Below, piece by piece: positions 60,442-64,000 of a DNA stretch of 64,000 nucleotides; positions within the stretch are counted from its first letter, which is position 1; each line of letters opens with the position of its first letter. A program made the translations under genes and the position numbers. This DNA is from Strix aluco (Eukaryota; Chordata; Aves; Strigiformes; Strigidae). The notes under the pieces were generated by a model. That model was not told where the DNA came from. It ran no database searches and saw nothing but the letters and a program-made list of their open reading frames with translations. The stretch covers positions 12,561,144 through 12,625,143 of the forward strand of contig NC_133946.1 of NCBI RefSeq assembly GCF_031877795.1, in the 5' to 3' direction.

Positions 60442-63400
60442 GTGAGTGCCCTGCGGCGCCGGGCTTGGCCCCCGCCCTCCGCGGGGTCGGGGCCGGGGGT
60501 GGGGGGCTGGCGGGCGGCCCCGTCCCGCTCGAGTGGCGCCTAGGCCCCGGGGTCCGCCTCCAGCCGCGGGGCGCCCCGCGCCTCCGCCTCTTTGTTCCGG
60601 GCCGGCCCCACCGGTCCCTTCCCAGGAAGGGCAGTGTCCCGAGCGCTGCTGCCCTGGCCGCCCTGCCTGCTGCACCAGACGTGCCTCCGGTTGTAAGCGG
60701 AACCGTGAGTGCCTGCTGCGCAGCCTCCTCGGGGATAGCTGCCGCCTTCCCGGGTGCTCTTTGCTGCCCAGCTCGTTCTGCCTCCATACACCAAAAGTCT
60801 CAGTGAAGGAGGTGGCGGGATTTATTTTCCCGTGAGGAGATGACTGCATCTCACTGCTGCTTTATTTCTGGAGTAGGAAGCTAGCCACGTGCGTATGTAC
60901 TCTTGGAGCCTTTGGTAACGTAGCTGATCTGCCGCGTTTTAACTGCAAAGCCCCTCTGATTTGGACAGGACTATTATGGGCAAGACTGGGCTGATGTATT
61001 CGTATAGTTCACCTAAGTTTTCTCTGGATGAAATAATCTGTGATGGTATAAGAGGTTGAAGCCAGCGATATGAGCACAAGGCACCGGGTCTGTCCACAGT
61101 TGGGAATTAGGGCTCATTCTCCACATCATTCAGTTTCTTGTTTCAGCTGCCATGCCGCAGAAGCTGTCTCTTATGCTTGTCTCTTGTCTTTTTTCAGGTG
61201 CACAGATAAAGCAACTGGTAAAGGTAAGAGCTGAATTACTCCTACTGTTGTATTCCACCCAGAAAGTTAGGGCTTTCCCACGAAGGTAGCCAAACATCTG
61301 TTGGATCTTCCTTTTAAATAATACTTTGTTGCTTGACGACAAGCAGTTTCTTTCCAAGGTCTCTCTCAAGACTGTGGAACTGCGGTAAGCTGCTGCTGAT
61401 GTTTGCACGTGCCCAACGTGCAAAAACTTGTTCTTCCAAATAACCACTAGGGTATTACTTCGCTGTCAGAAGTTGAGACCACACCGCACCGCAGTTTGGC
61501 AGCTCTTGTTGCACAGTGGTCCCGAGTAGCTGGCAAAACCTGGGCTCGTGTCTGCTGCTGTCACAAATACAGGTGTAGGTCCTCAAGAGATGTGTGAAAG
61601 ATACGTGGAAATAAGAGTATTCAAATATTTACACTTGTACTTTTCTAGCTTTAGGGGATGGTGAATTTTTTTATGCTTATGTGTTCAGGGATGAAAAAGA
61701 AAAGTTTTGAAGGGGAGCGAGTAGCTTAATGGGTCTGATCAAGAAAGCCCGAGCTGTCGGGAGCTGCAACCAGGAGCAGAACTTTTGTTCTTCCAGTGTG
61801 AACTGTGTGAACTCTGTGCATCTATTTAACAGCTTCTTGTACACGAGAAATGTTAGAGGGCTTTGCTCCTTACACAGTGATGACTTCTGAAACAGCTCCA
61901 AGTGAAAGGCTTTCTGTAGTGTTGGTTTTGATCTGGCACTGGAGAACTGCCACAGAATGAAGTAGTGAGGAAAGAAGGTTGTACACCCGTGCAAATGAAT
62001 TCACCTTTCTGCTGGAGCTGTTCAGTTCTGGTTTGCAGGCCTTTGTGTCTTGAAGGCTGCCTTTATTCTTGTAACTGTTTAACGCTTTAACTTTGTTTAT
62101 ACAAGTCTATGGATTTATTTCATTTGGGTGTTGAAATCCATCACAGTTCTAGTGGCAAGGTGTATTTTTGCAGACCAAAGCAGAATTAACTGATGTGTGT
62201 TTAGCACAGACCCTGCTTGCGTGCGTTTAACTCTTACTGCGTAAGGGGTGGGCCGAGTATTGTAAGAGCTCCAGCCTTTTAGGTCAAAGCAAAGTTGCTG
62301 AAACGTGTAAAAAGGCGTGATGTTGGCACCTAATATGCATGTAGTGTTAACATCACATTTTAATGGTGATTCTCATTGTTTTGGATACCCTTAAGCAGAA
62401 ATGTTCACATGACAGTGGTGGAAAACAGGCAGAATAGTCCTACTTTTACTCCCACTTTCTTGAGATGTGCTTGGGTACGGCAAATATCCGTCCGAAGCTT
62501 CCCAAGTTTGGTGGTGCTCTGCACTCTGGCCGTTTTAGACTTGTAGCTTTGGGCTCTTGAGTGATTCAGCTGTCCTTGAATGTGAGAGTGGAAAAAGTAT
62601 TTATTAAATTTCTTGGTCTCTTTTTTTATGATTAGACTAGCAGCCAAAATGGATGGCACGAACATTTACATGGAAATTGGCACTGAGAAGTGATGACTAC
62701 TTCTAGTCCAAAGGAAATCTGCCTTGGTGATTTTTTTGTTTTCTTTCTTGTTTGGTTTTTAGTCTTTAAAAATGCAGAAGCGAGAAAGCTGCACTTCTGT
62801 GTCCCAGCTGCACACTGGATGAAATCCTTGCTGTGTGTTTGTGCTTATTGGAGAAGACATGGAAACACTGAATAAAGTGTCCTCCTCAGACAGATCATGC
62901 AGTATGCAGGAGAGAAGCTTCCCTCCTGCTCCCCCCTTCTTGGCCTTTAGCGTGAAATGTGTGAAGAAGCCTAATCAGGTGTAAGCAAACTGCAGCTTTC
63001 CTTGCACAGCAGGGTTTTTTGGTAGCTAGGAGTAATTCTGAAAGGTAAAATACCTTTCATCATTTCACCCCAGGATGGAGCTGGGTTGAGGAAGAAATCC
63101 AGTAAAGCTGCTGAGTGGTTCTGGAGAAGGGTTTGAATTTAGTGCTAGTGATTTACTGGCGTGAGTTCTGACATGGAATTTAATTCTACATGGTGATTTG
63201 CGTTATAATATTATCCTTACTGTAAAATACTAAAGCCAGTTTAGAATACTAAATTTGCATGAGCTCAGCCATAACTGTTAGCCTCTGTATACAGGGCAAA
63301 TGGCCTGTGGAAGTGAGGTATACCTGGTGACATGTCCTGTGTACCTATCGGAGAAATAAAAAACTTGCTGCACCAAAGTTTATTCAGTAAGTGGTGTTGT

Positions 63401-64000
63401 CTTATGTTTGGGATTATATTTTGAAGTAAAGTCACCAGCGTTGCTGTTGGTAAAGAAAGCTTAGCAGTGATGGGCGTGATCATGGCTAAATTTGTGCTGT
63501 TGATTATAACCGAGTCGCTGTAACAGTGGAAGTGTCTCGCCAGGATTTACGTTCTCTGTATAGTGCTGTGGGATCAGAGGGCTTTTCTGCTCGTCCACTT
63601 GGGAGTGCAGGCACAAAGGTCTGACTGTGCAGGTCTGACGGGAAGATTGCTGGAAGGTTGAAGTCGAAGGTGTGTACTGTGTCAGAATTAGTCTGCGATT
63701 GTTACCATACTAGTGTGCACGAAGGCAGTTGCAAAGTCAGCCGTGCTGATTGTATTTCCTGTCTTGTCTGCTTAGTCATGCATTTGCAATATTTCCCTAA
63801 TGTGTTCCTGTAGAAATATTAGTTACATAAGTAGAACATTTAATCTCAGTTTATAAATGAATTCATGTAGCTATAGTCAGACTGTGTAGTATAATTCACA
63901 TTTGACTTCCCATGATGCTGTATATACTTGTGGAAATAATTTTCATTTTAGTTAGGCCTGAATAATTTTAATTATTGGAATATAGATTTAATGAATACAC
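60442..64000 (+). other. ZFP91: ZFP91 intron sequence to window end
   Basis: GC content falls sharply here to AT-rich sequence typical of intron. One short candidate exon lies at 61199-61224. No other exon, repeat family or RNA gene was recognised. The window ends within the gene. Confidence 0.7.
61199..61224 (+). CDS. ZFP91: Candidate 26-nt ZFP91 exon 2
   Basis: A long pyrimidine tract and TTTTTTCAG acceptor precede, and GTAAGA follows, a 26-nt stretch. Joined in phase to exon 1 it would encode G-C-T-D-K-A-T-G-K, comparable with human VTTDKDPK after the KKSPR block. Splice sites are strong but the peptide match is short. Confidence 0.42.

Noticed and set aside
59335-60849. A 504-codon open frame on the minus strand across the ZFP91 CpG island
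   Set aside because: It is antisense to ZFP91 exon 1 and its promoter. The composition is almost only Ala, Arg, Pro and Gly, as expected when stop codons are rare in GC-rich DNA. There is no domain.

Overview
This is vertebrate nuclear DNA, almost certainly from a bird or another archosaur. The genes have short GT-AG introns in very GC-rich DNA with large CpG islands. No SINEs or obvious CR1 LINEs are visible. The encoded proteins are close to, but distinct from, their mammalian orthologues. Gene order matches the human 11q12.1 block ZDHHC5-MED19-TMX2-SELENOH-BTBD18-CTNND1, followed directly by LPXN and ZFP91. The species cannot be named from sequence alone.

Layout: 1-2.8 kb, last two coding exons and 3'UTR of ZDHHC5 (+). 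3.4-5.3 kb, MED19 (-), complete, sharing a CCAAT-rich bidirectional promoter with TMX2 (+, 5.5-8.0 kb, complete). 8.1-9.6 kb, SELENOH (+), a selenoprotein gene with an in-frame TGA (Sec) and a credible SECIS in the last exon. 9.6-10.8 kb, BTBD18 (-), unusually short, tail-to-tail with SELENOH. 11.4-17.7 kb, intergenic. 17.7-19.2 kb, CpG island, the probable CTNND1 promoter and first non-coding exon. 34.36-49.13 kb, the coding part of CTNND1 (+), 19 coding exons including the 18-nt exon C. 50.06-53.42 kb, LPXN (-), nine coding exons. 53.5-59 kb, spacer holding an old, broken retroelement gag fossil (DIRS-like, LAP2-alpha-type domain) on the minus strand. 59.0-60.5 kb, CpG island with ZFP91 exon 1 (+). 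60.4-64 kb, ZFP91 intron sequence, with one candidate 26-nt exon.

The genes are unrelated housekeeping or regulatory functions kept in a compact syntenic block: S-palmitoylation, Mediator, ER redox/thioredoxin-like, a nuclear selenoprotein, a BTB chromatin factor, and adhesion signalling (p120-catenin and leupaxin). The exon models were built by hand from splice sites, reading phase and recalled human orthologues. Every coding junction listed keeps phase, and the totals are MED19 238 aa, TMX2 290, SELENOH 131, BTBD18 313, CTNND1 957 and LPXN 383.

The points most worth a second look are these. The gag fossil lies downstream of a CpG-island core (ZNF143, NRF1 and YY1-like sites) whose YY1 motif points toward it. 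SELENOH carries a complete set of recoding signals plus an ARE-type site. CTNND1 has lost the human isoform-2 start codon and the exon B nuclear-export motif. CTNND1 and LPXN are adjacent without the olfactory-receptor cluster that separates them in human. I did not find a convincing wholly new biological system.
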